Positions 1 through 8,149 of a stretch of DNA of 64,000 nucleotides are shown piece after piece (positions within the stretch are counted from its first letter, which is position 1; each line of letters starts with the position of its first letter). This stretch comes from Spartobacteria bacterium. Its GTDB lineage: Bacteria; Verrucomicrobiota; Verrucomicrobiia; Chthoniobacterales; UBA10450. The DNA is taken from positions 186,001-250,000 of the forward strand of contig PLCN01000014.1 in the NCBI GenBank assembly GCA_003134785.1, in the 5' to 3' direction. The notes under the pieces are model-generated. The model did no database searches and was not told the DNA's origin. It saw nothing but the letters and a program-made list of their open reading frames with translations. The position numbers and the translations under genes were made by a program.

Positions 1-600
1 GATCGGCATATTCGAGAAGGCGGTGAAGGTGGCCGGCACAATAGTCGTCAGGCGAAACTTCGCCCGGAAAGCCGGTTCGTCCCAGCAAGGGAAGAGCCGG
101 CGGGCATCGGTGGCTTCCATCTGAGTGCCGAGCATTGTCTTTTTGGCCCCGCTCGCTTCTTCCTGATAGGTCGCGTAGAAAAGTCCCTGGCCGGATTGGT
201 TGATTGTGCCGGAGAACTCGAGCGAGAGCCGATAGGCGCCGGGGGTGATTTCCTTCGGAAAGGTCAGCGTCGCGGTCTGCTGGCTCACGTCGATCTTAAT
301 AATCGCCACTTGTTCGGCCTGACCATTAGCTCCAAGTAACTTCGCCGAACCAATCGCCATGGCGTTGGCGTTCAGCGTGATCGTCTTTGCCGCCTTCCGA
401 ACATCGAGCGCTATCGTTTCAGAACCAGCAAAGGTGCGCTTCTCGACATTCGGTTTGATCTTGATGTCGTAACTGATGGGCACGACATCCTTCGAGAGTT
501 TGCCCGGTGTGGCGGCGAAATTGAAGGGAGCTTCGGCGCGAAGCATGATTGGCACGAGCAGCGCGAACAGCGCCACCATGAAACGAGATCGCGAGGACAT
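1..600 (-). CDS. M1 family metallopeptidase (aminopeptidase N-like), 5' part only
   Basis: The reading frame is open from an ATG at 600 to the window edge (200 codons, C-terminal part missing). It begins with a signal peptide (Arg-rich start, hydrophobic core FMVALFALLVPIML, likely cleavage near ALRA-type residues 19-22). The rest is the N-terminal beta-sandwich domain of M1 aminopeptidases; the conserved stretch MEATDARRLFPCWDEPAFRA near residues 160-180 is diagnostic of that family. The zinc site (GAMEN and HExxH) would lie beyond the edge and cannot be checked. Role inferred from the family: exported removal of N-terminal residues from peptides. No in-frame ATG lies further upstream. Confidence 0.85.
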   Translation of the reverse strand, partial: MSSRSRFMVALFALLVPIMLRAEAPFNFAATPGKLSKDVVPISYDIKIKPNVEKRTFAGSETIALDVRKAAKTITLNANAMAIGSAKLLGANGQAEQVAIIKIDVSQQTATLTFPKEITPGAYRLSLEFSGTINQSGQGLFYATYQEEASGAKKTMLGTQMEATDARRLFPCWDEPAFRAKFRLTTIVPATFTAFSNMPI

Positions 601-813
601 GGGGCAGACTGGCTGTCCGTCGTGCGATTGTCGAGCGCAAGCAGGCTGCCGCGCGAGGACCGCTGCGCACGGCGCACCCTGCGCTCCGACACCGACGATC
701 AGGACATTAATGTTTTCTTCATGACTCAATCATCGGACAGGATGGAAAGAGGGTTTTAGAAATTGGAAAACCAATCCAGTGAATCCCGATCCGTCCGCGA
801 TTGATGGTGCGCG

Positions 814-1116
814 ATGCAGAGTTCGGTCTACACCTCCGTCGCCATCGCTCGGCAAGGTGACAAGGCAGTCGAAGGCCGTATCGTTCGAACGATGGGAGAC
901 CATACGGAAGATGATGCAGGTTGGCGAGAGCAATGCCGCCACCAACTCGACCGCGATGTCGTGACACGGATCCGGTATGGTTTTTGCCACGTCCACAAGC
1001 CGGTGCTCGATGACGTTCCCGTGCGCGCGTTTGCGACCATGGCGGAATATCGTCGCTGGTGTGACCAGGCGTTGCCCTCCTATCTCGGATATCGGCTCGC
1101 CGTAGGCGATCGATAA
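814..1116 (+). CDS. Small conserved-looking protein paired with the downstream nucleotidyltransferase-like gene
   Basis: About 100 aa. The N-terminal half is unremarkable and the start is uncertain (an internal ATG at 892 is possible). The C-terminal end, with TMAEYRRWCDQALPSYLGY, has the look of a short conserved tail that I associate with small Verrucomicrobia proteins, but I know no function. The stop lies 5 bp before the next ATG, so the two genes look co-transcribed. Such pairs with MNT-like nucleotidyltransferases are often toxin-antitoxin-like; that is inference only. Confidence 0.4.
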   Translation: MQSSVYTSVAIARQGDKAVEGRIVRTMGDHTEDDAGWREQCRHQLDRDVVTRIRYGFCHVHKPVLDDVPVRAFATMAEYRRWCDQALPSYLGYRLAVGDR

Positions 1117-1121
1117 AGTCC

Positions 1122-1601
1122 ATGCCGCAAAGCAAATTCACGCCGGCGCAGGCGGAAGAGTTGGCCACTGCCTTCGCCCGCGAGGAAGTTGATTATCTCT
1201 TTATCGGCAAGAGTGGCGCGATCCTTCTGGGGTACCCGGAAACGACGCAAGACGTAGACATTTTTCTGCCCCGTTCCCACGAAAATGCCGAACGAGTTCT
1301 GCGCGCGCTGCGGACGCTTGGGTTCGAGTTGGACGCAGCGTTAACTGTCTCGATTTTGACCGGCAGCGAGATCGTCCTTTTGAAATCAGGACCGTTCGCC
1401 CTGGATTTGATTCACGCGCCGGATGGCATCGAGAGTTTCGAGCTCGCCAAAAGCCGCTCCGTTCTGGAAGGGGGCCGCTTCCCAGTCGCATCGCTGGACG
1501 ACATCATCGCGAGCAAGCGCGCGACGGGACGGGAAAAGGACATTTACGATGTGCGCCGCCTTGAGCAGTTCAGAATTGAATATGTCCGGCGGAAGCAATA
1601 A
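1122..1601 (+). CDS. Nucleotidyltransferase-like (MNT/AbiEii-type fold) protein
   Basis: 159 aa. Residues 24-50 carry a helix, GKSGAILLGYPETTQDVD and IFL, which matches the G-(S/G)-x-A-x-x-(L)-x-G...T-x-D-(I/V)-D pattern of minimal nucleotidyltransferases that bind metal through the two Asp residues. A later Asp in ALDLIH (about residue 94) would be the third acidic residue. The C-terminus (VASLDDIIASKRATGREKD) is typical of these proteins. The family includes toxin or antitoxin components and tRNA/protein-modifying enzymes. The stop codon lies directly against the 3' end of the oppositely oriented tRNA-Val gene. Confidence 0.7.
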   Translation: MPQSKFTPAQAEELATAFAREEVDYLFIGKSGAILLGYPETTQDVDIFLPRSHENAERVLRALRTLGFELDAALTVSILTGSEIVLLKSGPFALDLIHAPDGIESFELAKSRSVLEGGRFPVASLDDIIASKRATGREKDIYDVRRLEQFRIEYVRRKQ

Positions 1602-1673
1602 TGCGCGATGCAGGGTTCGAACCTGCGACTTCTTGCGTGTGAAGCAAGCGCTCTACCACTGAGCTAATCGCGC
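1602..1673 (-). tRNA. tRNA-Val (anticodon CAC)
   Basis: Read on the minus strand, the sequence folds as a full cloverleaf. It has a 7-bp acceptor stem GCGCGAT/ATCGCGC with discriminator A, a D arm containing AGCTCAGTGGTAGAGC, an anticodon stem CTTGC/GCAAG with loop TTCACAC (anticodon CAC, reading GTG), and a T arm with GGTTCGAACCC. CCA is not encoded. The 3' end touches the stop codon of the convergent nucleotidyltransferase-like gene. Confidence 0.95.
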
Positions 1674-1978
1674 GAACGCGGGGAAGAGAACGGCGGCCAG
1701 CATAAAGTGCGAGCGTTCGCTTTCCAGAAAAAACTTAAGGTGACGAGCCTTCGCTGCGCCGGAGCAGCTACGGCTGCGCAGGCGAGTGACGAGTGACGTG
1801 TCAAGAAACCGTGAATCGAGCCACGGAAGATTCGGCGGTCATAGACCGTCGGCTACAGGGGCAGATTCACAGATCAATTCTTTGCTTTTGATCCGGGCCA
1901 TCCGCGTAATCCGCGGTTAACAGCTTCCCGGCAAAGCGCGTCGCTTGCCCTGCCATAGCAAGCATTCTATTAAGAAGC
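1674..1978. other. Intergenic stretch with repeat fragments, no gene seen
   Basis: About 305 bp without a convincing coding frame. It contains a solitary half of the GTAG-type palindrome (1833-1858). It also holds the short motif ATCCGCGTAATCCGCGGT (about 1901-1918), which recurs upstream of the glycyl-tRNA synthetase gene (about 2498-2515). Confidence 0.6.
1833..1858 (-). repeat. Solitary GTAG-type palindromic repeat (family A half element)
   Basis: The sequence CGGCGGTCATAGACCG followed by TCGGCTACAG is one arm of the element seen in full at 9964-10034, 32173-32264 and 55301-55373, with a single-base difference. Read on the minus strand it starts CTGTAGC, then the GGTCTATGACC palindrome. 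Confidence 0.75.
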
Positions 1979-2425
1979 ATGTCCGAACACAAAGTTACGC
2001 TTATCTGGCAACGCGGGGAGACGCCGTTCGAATATCAGAAATATCCGCGCGATCACACTTGGAAATTCGATTGCGGCCACGAGATGGACGCGACGGCCGC
2101 TCCGGCTTATCTCGGCAACCCGAAGTTCGTCGACCCGGAGGAAGCATTTGTCGCTTCGCTCTCGAGCTGCCACATGCTCACGTTCCTCGCCGTCGCCTGC
2201 AAAAAGAAGTTCGTGCTCGACGAATATTCCGACGACGCCGTTGGTCACATGGAGAAAAACGAGAACGGCAAGCTGGCGATCACGCGCGTTGAGTTGCATC
2301 CGAAGCTCAAGTTTTCCGGCGAAAAGCAACCGACCGAGCAGGAACTCGACGAGATGCACCACTTCGCGCACACCGAATGTTTCATCGCGAATTCGGTCAA
2401 GACGAAGGTCACGGTCGAGAAATAA
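1979..2425 (+). CDS. OsmC family peroxiredoxin-like protein
   Basis: 148 aa, the usual OsmC length. Two conserved cysteines are placed as in the family: Cys64 in the helix SSCHMLTFL and Cys134 in HTECFIANSV. In OsmC/Ohr proteins this pair reduces organic hydroperoxides with dihydrolipoyl or similar thiols, in the cytoplasm. The glycine/alanine-rich YLGNPKFVDPEEAFVASLS segment before Cys64 is typical of the OsmC sub-branch rather than Ohr. It stands alone; a small hairpin follows at 2431-2448. Confidence 0.88.
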   Translation: MSEHKVTLIWQRGETPFEYQKYPRDHTWKFDCGHEMDATAAPAYLGNPKFVDPEEAFVASLSSCHMLTFLAVACKKKFVLDEYSDDAVGHMEKNENGKLAITRVELHPKLKFSGEKQPTEQELDEMHHFAHTECFIANSVKTKVTVEK

Positions 2426-2430
2426 ATTAA

Positions 2431-2448
2431 CCCCGAATGCTTTCGGGG
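2431..2448 (+). terminator. Short hairpin after the OsmC gene
   Basis: CCCCGAA TGCT TTCGGGG forms a perfect 7-bp stem six bases after the OsmC stop codon. No T-tract follows, so it is at best a weak intrinsic terminator or a 3'-end stabiliser. Confidence 0.4.
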
Positions 2449-2531
2449 ATAACGCGGATGTTTTTCAGTCTGGAATTTTCGTTTCTTCATCCGTGGCATC
2501 CGCGTAATCCGCGGTCGCCCTCTTTGTCATC

Positions 2532-3893
2532 ATGAGCGACAAGACTGACCCGCAGCGGATGGAAAAAATCGTCAGCTTGTGCAAGCGACGGGGATTCATT
2601 TTCCAATCGAGCGAAATCTACGGCGGGCTGAATGGCTGCTGGGATTACGGCCCGCTCGGGGTCGAGCTGAAGAATAATCTCAAGCAATATTGGTGGCGAG
2701 TGATGGTGCGCGAGCGCGATGACGTGGTGGGAATGGACGGGTCGATCTTGACCCATCGCGCCGTGCTGAGGGCAAGCGGACACGAAGACACCTTCAGCGA
2801 TCCGATGGTGGATTGCCGGACCTGCAAAGCGCGGTTGCGCGCGGATCAACTACCGGAGAAAAGCGGCGTCAAACAATGTCCGAATTGCGGCGGCAAAGAT
2901 CTGACCGAAGCGCGTCCGTTCGATCTGATGTTTTCGACGCAGATGGGTGCGTCGGCTGATCCGGAATCGATTGCCTATTTGCGCCCTGAAACGGCGCAAT
3001 CGATCTTCGTCCAGTTCAAGAACGTGCTCGATACATCGCGGAAGAAGCTGCCGTTCGGTATCGCGCAGATCGGGAAGGCTTTTCGCAACGAAATCAATCC
3101 GCGCAATTTTACTTTCCGCTCGCGCGAGTTCGAGCAGATGGAACTCGAATATTTCTGCCGGCCGGAGCAGGGGATGGAGTTGCTCGAATACTGGAAGGAG
3201 GAGCGGGTAAAATTTTACGAGAACATCGGCATCCCGCGCGAGAAGCTTCACGTGCTAACCGTGCCAGACGCGGATCGCGCCTTTTATTCCAAGGGGACGT
3301 ACGACATCGAATATGACTTTCCATTCGGGATGCAGGAGCTGGAAGGCGTGGCGTATCGCACCGATTACGATTTGAAGCAGCACCAGGAGGCGAGCGGAAA
3401 GCCCCTGGATTATTTCGATGAGGAAACGAAGCAGCGTTTCATCCCGCACGTGGTCGAACCGAGCGCCGGTGTGGATCGGACGGTGCTCGCGCTTCTCTGC
3501 AACGCGTATGATGAAGAGACCGTCACGGACGAAAAGGGGAAGAGCGAGACGCGCATCGTCCTGCGTTTCCATCCGCGCATGGCGCCGATCAAGGTGGGCG
3601 TGTTTCCGCTGCTGAAAAACAACGAACAGCTTGTAGCCAAGGCGCGCGAGATCCAGGCGACGCTGCGCCCGCACATGAATGTTTTCTACGATGAGACCGG
3701 TGCGATTGGCCGGCGGTATCGGCGTCAAGATGAAGCAGGAACGCCATTCGGCATCACGGTCGATTTCGAGACGCTCGGCGAGAAGGATGCGACTCTGCTC
3801 GATACCGTCACGTTGCGGCATCGCGATTCGATGAAGCAGGAGCGAATAAAGATCAGCGAGCTTTTGACCGTTCTACTGCCGCAAGTGCAATGA
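2532..3893 (+). CDS. glyQS: Glycyl-tRNA synthetase (single-chain, class II)
   Basis: 453 aa, matching the eukaryote/Thermus-type alpha2 enzyme rather than the bacterial alpha2beta2 form. Visible parts: the N-terminal motif FIFQSSEIYGGLNGCWDYGP; a zinc-binding insertion with two Cys pairs (CRTC near 96 and CPNC near 116); motif 2 around FRNEINPRNFTFRSREFEQ; motif 3 near VVEPSAGVDRTVLALL; and a C-terminal anticodon-binding domain from about 345. It attaches glycine to tRNA-Gly in the cytoplasm. The ATG is supported by the start of homology a few residues in. No operon partner. Confidence 0.97.
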   Translation: MSDKTDPQRMEKIVSLCKRRGFIFQSSEIYGGLNGCWDYGPLGVELKNNLKQYWWRVMVRERDDVVGMDGSILTHRAVLRASGHEDTFSDPMVDCRTCKARLRADQLPEKSGVKQCPNCGGKDLTEARPFDLMFSTQMGASADPESIAYLRPETAQSIFVQFKNVLDTSRKKLPFGIAQIGKAFRNEINPRNFTFRSREFEQMELEYFCRPEQGMELLEYWKEERVKFYENIGIPREKLHVLTVPDADRAFYSKGTYDIEYDFPFGMQELEGVAYRTDYDLKQHQEASGKPLDYFDEETKQRFIPHVVEPSAGVDRTVLALLCNAYDEETVTDEKGKSETRIVLRFHPRMAPIKVGVFPLLKNNEQLVAKAREIQATLRPHMNVFYDETGAIGRRYRRQDEAGTPFGITVDFETLGEKDATLLDTVTLRHRDSMKQERIKISELLTVLLPQVQ

Positions 3894-3914
3894 TGTTTAT
3901 ATGCTTCCGTCCTT

Positions 3915-4343
3915 GTGATTTTCGCTTTCGTCGTTCGAAACTTCAGATGGCTCGCCAAGGTGCCGGGCGCACCGCAGATATTTGATGCGGTGTTGTTAGG
4001 TTCAACCGCGCTCTTTTCTCCGAGCCGTTTAAGCGCGATCAGCGCCGTGGAAAGGGATGCGCAACGGTTACCAGAAGTGAACCTTGGTGTGCATCGCTTT
4101 GGCGGAATCGGTTTCTTCTATCGTGGAAAAGAGATGAGCCACATTCACGGAAACGGCCTGCTCGATTGCTTTGTTGGGCGGACGAATCGTGACCTGATTG
4201 TGCGGGAACGCAGCGGCGTGACGGCTCATCATGTTTTTCCGAGTTCCGGCTGGATCAGTTTTTTCGTCAAGAGTCCGGACGATGTTGAGCGAGCGCTCGA
4301 GCTGATTCAAATTGCCTGCGCCTATCGCGGGAGTGCCGAATGA
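3915..4343 (+). CDS. DUF5519 (luciferase-domain-like) protein
   Basis: 142 aa with GTG as likely start. The pattern HRFGGIGFFYRGKEMSHIHG and LLDCFVG, followed by HHVFPSSGWISFFVKSPDDVERALELI, matches the small DUF5519/luciferase-domain family, which has no established biochemical role. It is predicted cytoplasmic. The stop codon overlaps the next ATG (ATGA at 4340-4343), so it is translationally coupled to the YjbR-family gene. Confidence 0.75.
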   Translation: MIFAFVVRNFRWLAKVPGAPQIFDAVLLGSTALFSPSRLSAISAVERDAQRLPEVNLGVHRFGGIGFFYRGKEMSHIHGNGLLDCFVGRTNRDLIVRERSGVTAHHVFPSSGWISFFVKSPDDVERALELIQIACAYRGSAE

Positions 4344-4687
4344 ATATCGAGAGTTTTCGAGAGTATTGTCTGAAGAAACCAGCGGCGATTGAGACGACGC
4401 CTTTTGGTCCCGACAACATCGTGTTCAAGGTCGAGGGCAAGATGTTTGCGCTCGCGGCCCTCGACGAAGTGCCGACCGCCGTGAATCTAAAATGCGATCC
4501 CGACCTCGCGCTCGAACTGCGAGATCGCTATGAACAAGTGCGGCCGGGTTATCACATGAACAAGAAGCATTGGAACACGGTTGAGCTGGACGGCGTGATT
4601 CCGGAGAGGGAGATCAAAAAAATGATCGACCATTCCTACGAGCTGGTCGTGCAGAGTCTGCCGAAATCCAAACAGCCACGAAGCTAG
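4340..4687 (+). CDS. MmcQ/YjbR family DNA-binding-fold protein
   Basis: 115 aa, full length for the YjbR family. Visible signatures are the N-terminal ESFREYCLKKPAAIETTPFG, the FKVEGKMFALAAL strand pair, and the C-terminal RPGYHMNKKHWNTVELDG with IKKMIDHSYELV. The fold is a double-wing CyaY-like domain. DNA binding has been suggested for the family but the cellular role is unclear. Coupled by a 4-bp overlap to the preceding gene. Confidence 0.88.
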   Translation: MNIESFREYCLKKPAAIETTPFGPDNIVFKVEGKMFALAALDEVPTAVNLKCDPDLALELRDRYEQVRPGYHMNKKHWNTVELDGVIPEREIKKMIDHSYELVVQSLPKSKQPRS

Positions 4688-4714
4688 CGGTGGCGCGCGT
4701 GGAAGGAGATCTCT

Positions 4715-4854
4715 GGGGAGCGCAGGTTGCCAGCCTGCCCGTCTCGGCAGCTTGCCGAGACGCGTGATTTAGCGCAACCCTGAAAACCCTTTGTGCGTCG
4801 CTCGGTGTTGCCGGCAAGCTGCCGGCAACTGCAGGCTGGCAGCCTGCGCTCCCC
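4715..4854. repeat. Palindromic repeat family C, copy 1
   Basis: A compound inverted repeat. The outer arms are GGGGAGCGCAGGTTGCCAGC and its inverse ending in GCGCTCCCC. Inside are two smaller hairpins, CGTCTCGGCAGCTTGCCGAGACG and GTTGCCGGCAAGCTGCCGGCAAC. A second copy at 13420-13561 has the same layout. It lies between the convergent YjbR and ftsY genes and could act as a bidirectional terminator. Confidence 0.85.
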
Positions 4855-4886
4855 GGAGAAAATCGCCCGCTCAGCGAAGCTCGACG

Positions 4887-5735
4887 CTAAACCATCTGCT
4901 CGATGAACTTCGGGCCGTCGAAGAGTTCGAGGTCTTCGAGCTTTTCACCGGTGCCGACAAAGCGCGTCGGAATTCCGAGTTCATCTTGGATCGCGATCAC
5001 GATGCCCCCTTTGCCGCTGCCGTCGAGTTTCGTCACAATCAAACCGGTGAGGCCGACCGATTGATGAAACTCACGCGCTTGCGCGAGCGCGTTGCTCCCG
5101 GTCGTCGCATCTACCACGAGCAGCGTCTCGTGCGGCGCTTTCGGATCCTGTTTCGCGAGACTGCGTTTCACCTTGCCCAGCTCCGCCATCAAATTGCTTT
5201 TCGTGTGGAGCCGGCCCGCGGTATCGCAAATTAGAAACTCGATGTTCCTCCGATCGGCGGACTCATAGGCTTCGTAGCAAAGCGCGGCGGGGTCCGCATT
5301 GTATTGACCGCGAATCATCTCGACCCCGAGCCGTTCGGCCCAGATGCCGAGCTGCTCGATCGCCGCCGCGCGGAACGTATCCGCGGCCGCGAGCAACACG
5401 CTGTGGCGTTTTCGTTTGAAGAAATGGGCGAGCTTCGCGGTCGAGGTCGTCTTGCCCGTTCCGTTTACGCCGACGATCAAGAGCACTTTGGGCTTGGCCG
5501 GCAGTGGCGTGATCGGAACCGGAGCGATCGGCAGAATTCGCCCCATTTCTTCTCGCGCCACTTCCGCGATGTCCGCGGCCGTGATCGCGGAAAGTTGCGC
5601 GCGTTCCTGAAGCGCCTTCATAATCCGGAGCGCCATCGGCACGCCGAGATCGGCGCGAATGAGCGATTCCTCGAGTTCATCCCAATCGACCGGTTTGCCA
5701 GTAAATTTTTGGACTAGGGACTTGAGGAAATTCAT
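4887..5735 (-). CDS. ftsY: Signal recognition particle receptor FtsY
   Basis: 282 aa, an NG-domain-only FtsY lacking the long acidic A domain of enterobacterial FtsY. The four-helix N domain spans about 1-75. The GTPase G domain has P-loop GVNGTGKTT (89-97), DTFRAAAIEQL (119-129), DTAGR (171-175), TKLDGSGKGG (235-244) and the closing GTGEKLEDLE. It docks ribosome-SRP complexes at the inner membrane for co-translational insertion. It is the last gene of a minus-strand run ribBA-ribH-nusB-ftsY, separated from nusB by about 90 bp of repeat. Confidence 0.95.
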   Translation of the reverse strand: MNFLKSLVQKFTGKPVDWDELEESLIRADLGVPMALRIMKALQERAQLSAITAADIAEVAREEMGRILPIAPVPITPLPAKPKVLLIVGVNGTGKTTSTAKLAHFFKRKRHSVLLAAADTFRAAAIEQLGIWAERLGVEMIRGQYNADPAALCYEAYESADRRNIEFLICDTAGRLHTKSNLMAELGKVKRSLAKQDPKAPHETLLVVDATTGSNALAQAREFHQSVGLTGLIVTKLDGSGKGGIVIAIQDELGIPTRFVGTGEKLEDLELFDGPKFIEQMV

Positions 5736-5751
5736 TTTGTTTGAGGATCAA

Positions 5752-5838
5752 GACAGGATTAACAGGATTGGGCAGAAAGAAAGGCAGCGGCGGGCGCAGC
5801 TTTTCTCTGCAATCCCGGAAATCCCGTTAATCCTGTCC
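5752..5838. repeat. Inverted repeat overlapping the 3' end of nusB
   Basis: The arms GACAGGATTAACAGGATT and AATCCCGTTAATCCTGTCC face each other across about 50 bp between nusB and ftsY. The right arm contains the final codons and the TAA stop of nusB, so the repeat has supplied that gene's end. Confidence 0.75.
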
Positions 5839-6282
5839 ACCTTCCTCTGGCTTCGCCGGCGCCGCTTCGCGTAGTGGCCGCGTCAGATCGTCTTTCACGC
5901 GGTCGAGAATGCCATTCACGAATCGGCCCGAATCCTGTCCACCAAAAGTCTTGGCCAGCTCGATCGCTTCATTGATGGAAACGACTGGCGGTATGTCGTC
6001 CCGGTGAAGCATTTCGTAAATCGCGAGGCGAAGAACATTGCGATCCACTGCTGAAATGCGGTGAAACTCGTAATTGTCGCAATACTTGCGGATCCGATCA
6101 TCGATCTCCGGCAGGTGCGCGATCATCCCGTCGATGAGCGGTTGCGCGAACTCGCGCACGCGCGGAGTCGCGGGGCAAAATTCCCAGAATTCGTCCATGC
6201 GTTCCGGGGCGCCATCACCATGCAGATCGCGCCAGAAATGAAATTGAACCGCCGCCTGCCGGGCGAGTCGCCGTTTTCCCAT
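5827..6282 (-). CDS. nusB: Transcription antitermination factor NusB
   Basis: 151 aa. The all-helical NusB fold is indicated by the N-terminal RRLARQAAVQFHFW, the central VDRNVLRLAIYEML and the DIPPVVSINEAIELAKTFGG and FVNGILDRV segments, which are the conserved RNA/S10-binding and C-terminal helices. NusB with NusE (S10) binds boxA RNA in antitermination of rRNA transcription. It starts 6 bp after ribH, so the two are co-transcribed; the riboflavin-nusB linkage is common in bacteria. The last residues (GGQD) and stop are encoded by an inverted repeat. Confidence 0.93.
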   Translation of the reverse strand: MGKRRLARQAAVQFHFWRDLHGDGAPERMDEFWEFCPATPRVREFAQPLIDGMIAHLPEIDDRIRKYCDNYEFHRISAVDRNVLRLAIYEMLHRDDIPPVVSINEAIELAKTFGGQDSGRFVNGILDRVKDDLTRPLREAAPAKPEEGGQD

Positions 6283-6287
6283 ACCAG

Positions 6288-6764
6288 TTATCTAGCGCGC
6301 AAATCTCCCATGACCTTCGCGATCTCAACCGCCGCCCGCGCCGCTTCCGTACCGCGGTTGATCTCCGATCCGAGGCAACGCTCTTGCGCCTGGGCTTCGG
6401 TTTCGAGACTCAAGACCGCATTGATGACAGGAGTGCCGTGCTCGAGCGCGATCTGCTGCAACGCGTTCGTGACAGATCGGGCGAGATTCTTCGCGTGACT
6501 GGTTTTCCCCTGTAGGATGACGCCGAGAGCGAGAATAGCGTCCGCCTTCTGCTGAAGCGCCAGCTCCCGCACGACGACTGGAATTTCAAATGCGCCAGGG
6601 ACTTGATGGAGCGAAATGGTCGCGTCGGGGGCCAGCGACTTCAGTTCGTCAGTCGCATGATCGATGAGGCCTTGGACATATTGCCCGTTGAACAAGCTCG
6701 CGACGATAGCGAACTGGCGCTTCTCTCCGGGGTCACGCGAGCGGGTCGGGGCAAGATTCGACAT
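6288..6764 (-). CDS. ribH: 6,7-dimethyl-8-ribityllumazine synthase
   Basis: 158 aa, normal length. Motifs: FAIVASLFNGQYVQGL at the N-terminus, the substrate loop PGAFEIPVV (about 55-63), the catalytic-His segment GKTSHAKNLARSV (about 85-98; the more usual text is GxTxHF) and the C-terminal NRGTEAARAAVEI. It condenses 3,4-dihydroxy-2-butanone 4-phosphate with 5-amino-6-ribitylaminouracil, the penultimate step to riboflavin. It lies 29 bp downstream of ribBA, the source of one of its substrates. The GCCTAACGA 9-mer (minus strand) sits in this gap. Confidence 0.93.
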   Translation of the reverse strand: MSNLAPTRSRDPGEKRQFAIVASLFNGQYVQGLIDHATDELKSLAPDATISLHQVPGAFEIPVVVRELALQQKADAILALGVILQGKTSHAKNLARSVTNALQQIALEHGTPVINAVLSLETEAQAQERCLGSEINRGTEAARAAVEIAKVMGDLRAR

Positions 6765-6793
6765 TTTCGGAACTCGTTAGGCGAAAGCCGAAC

Positions 6794-8011
6794 TTAGAGA
6801 AGATGCCCCATCTTGGTCCTCTTGGTCTCGAGGTATTTCGCGTTATGCGGATTTGCTTCAGTCCGAATGGGGACCTGCTCCACCATCTGGATTCCGTAGC
6901 CCTCCAGACCGACGACCTTTTTGGGATTGTTCGTGAGGAAACGAAACTTGCGCACGCCGAGATCGAAGAGAATCTGCGCCCCTAGCCCGTAATCGCGCAG
7001 ATCGGTCGCGAAGCCAAGCCGCGCGTTCGCTTCCACGGTATCGAGACCCTCCTCCTGCAATTTGTAAGCGTGAATTTTCGCGGCGAGACCGATCCCGCGT
7101 CCTTCCTGCCTCATATAAAGCAGGACGCCATTTCCTTCGTCGGCGATCTGTCGCAGCGCGGCGTGCAATTGATTTCCGCAATCGCAGCGGCGCGAGCCGA
7201 ACACGTCGCCAGTCAAACATTCGCTATGCACCCGCACCAGGGTGGGGTGCGTTTTTGAAATCTTGCCTTTCACCAGCGCGAGGTGATGCGCGCCATCCAG
7301 CGTCGAGCGGTAAAGATGCAGATCGAAGTCGCCGTAATCGGTGGGCAGCTTCACGATCTGTTCCGCTTCGATCAGCTTTTCCTTGAGACGGCGATAGGCG
7401 ATCAAACTCTGGATGGTGCAGATGCGCAGTCCGTGTTTCTTCCGGAACTCCATTAGCTCCGGCAGCCGCGCCATCGTGCCGTCGTCGTGCAAAATTTCGC
7501 AAAGCACTCCGGCCGGCTGAAGGCCCGCCATGCGCGCCAGATCCACGGCCGCTTCCGTGTGGCCCGCGCGTCGCAACACTCCGCCGTCCTTGGCGCGCAG
7601 CGGAAAAACGTGGCCCGGCTGCACCAAATCTTCCGGCCCAGATTCCGGTTTCGCGATGATCTTGATCGTTGCCGCGCGATCGTGCGCGCTGATGCCGGTG
7701 GTCACGCCGCGCGCCGCATCCACTGAGACGGTGAAATCGGTGCGATACATTTCGCGGTTCTGTGCCACCATCCGCTGCAAACCGAGTTGCTCCGCGCGAT
7801 CGTTCGAGATCGGCACACAGATCAAGCCGCGGCCGTGCATTGCCATAAAGTTGATGGCTTTTGGCGTTGCCTTTTCCGCGGCCATGACGAGGTCGCCCTC
7901 GTTTTCGCGATCGGCATCATCCGTTACGATCACGATTTTGCCGGCGGCGATATCGCACACGACATCGTCGATCGTATCGAATTCAAGGTTTACCGGCGCT
8001 TCCGCGATCAC
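6794..8011 (-). CDS. ribBA: Bifunctional DHBP synthase / GTP cyclohydrolase II
   Basis: 405 aa, standard for the fusion. N-terminal DHBP synthase (about 1-205) shows the acidic loop DDADRENEGDL and HTEAAVDLARMAG. The C-terminal GTP cyclohydrolase II (about 206-405) has the zinc site HSECLTGDVFGSRRCDCGNQ and RQEGRGIGL. It makes both precursors of riboflavin, from ribulose 5-phosphate and GTP. First gene of the ribBA-ribH-nusB-ftsY run. I saw no FMN riboswitch in the 138 bp before the start. Confidence 0.96.
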   Translation of the reverse strand: MIAEAPVNLEFDTIDDVVCDIAAGKIVIVTDDADRENEGDLVMAAEKATPKAINFMAMHGRGLICVPISNDRAEQLGLQRMVAQNREMYRTDFTVSVDAARGVTTGISAHDRAATIKIIAKPESGPEDLVQPGHVFPLRAKDGGVLRRAGHTEAAVDLARMAGLQPAGVLCEILHDDGTMARLPELMEFRKKHGLRICTIQSLIAYRRLKEKLIEAEQIVKLPTDYGDFDLHLYRSTLDGAHHLALVKGKISKTHPTLVRVHSECLTGDVFGSRRCDCGNQLHAALRQIADEGNGVLLYMRQEGRGIGLAAKIHAYKLQEEGLDTVEANARLGFATDLRDYGLGAQILFDLGVRKFRFLTNNPKKVVGLEGYGIQMVEQVPIRTEANPHNAKYLETKRTKMGHLL

Positions 8012-8149
8012 CCGATACCATTACTTCCGGCCTTCGCCTGAGCAACGTCTATTCCGTTTGCGGAGGAATGTGGGAAGGACCTCAGTGTCCCGACTCTGCC
8101 TTCAAGACAAAGCTTTTTAGGACGAAGCGCGCAGTGCTACAATCCCGTC

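Noticed and set aside
719-1168. Minus-strand frames of 149 and 88 codons upstream of the nucleotidyltransferase-like gene
   Set aside because: Shadow frames; the plus-strand gene with close spacing to its neighbour is the better explanation.
8012-8149. FMN riboswitch before ribBA
   Set aside because: I looked for the conserved FMN-element core and found no such pattern upstream of ribBA.
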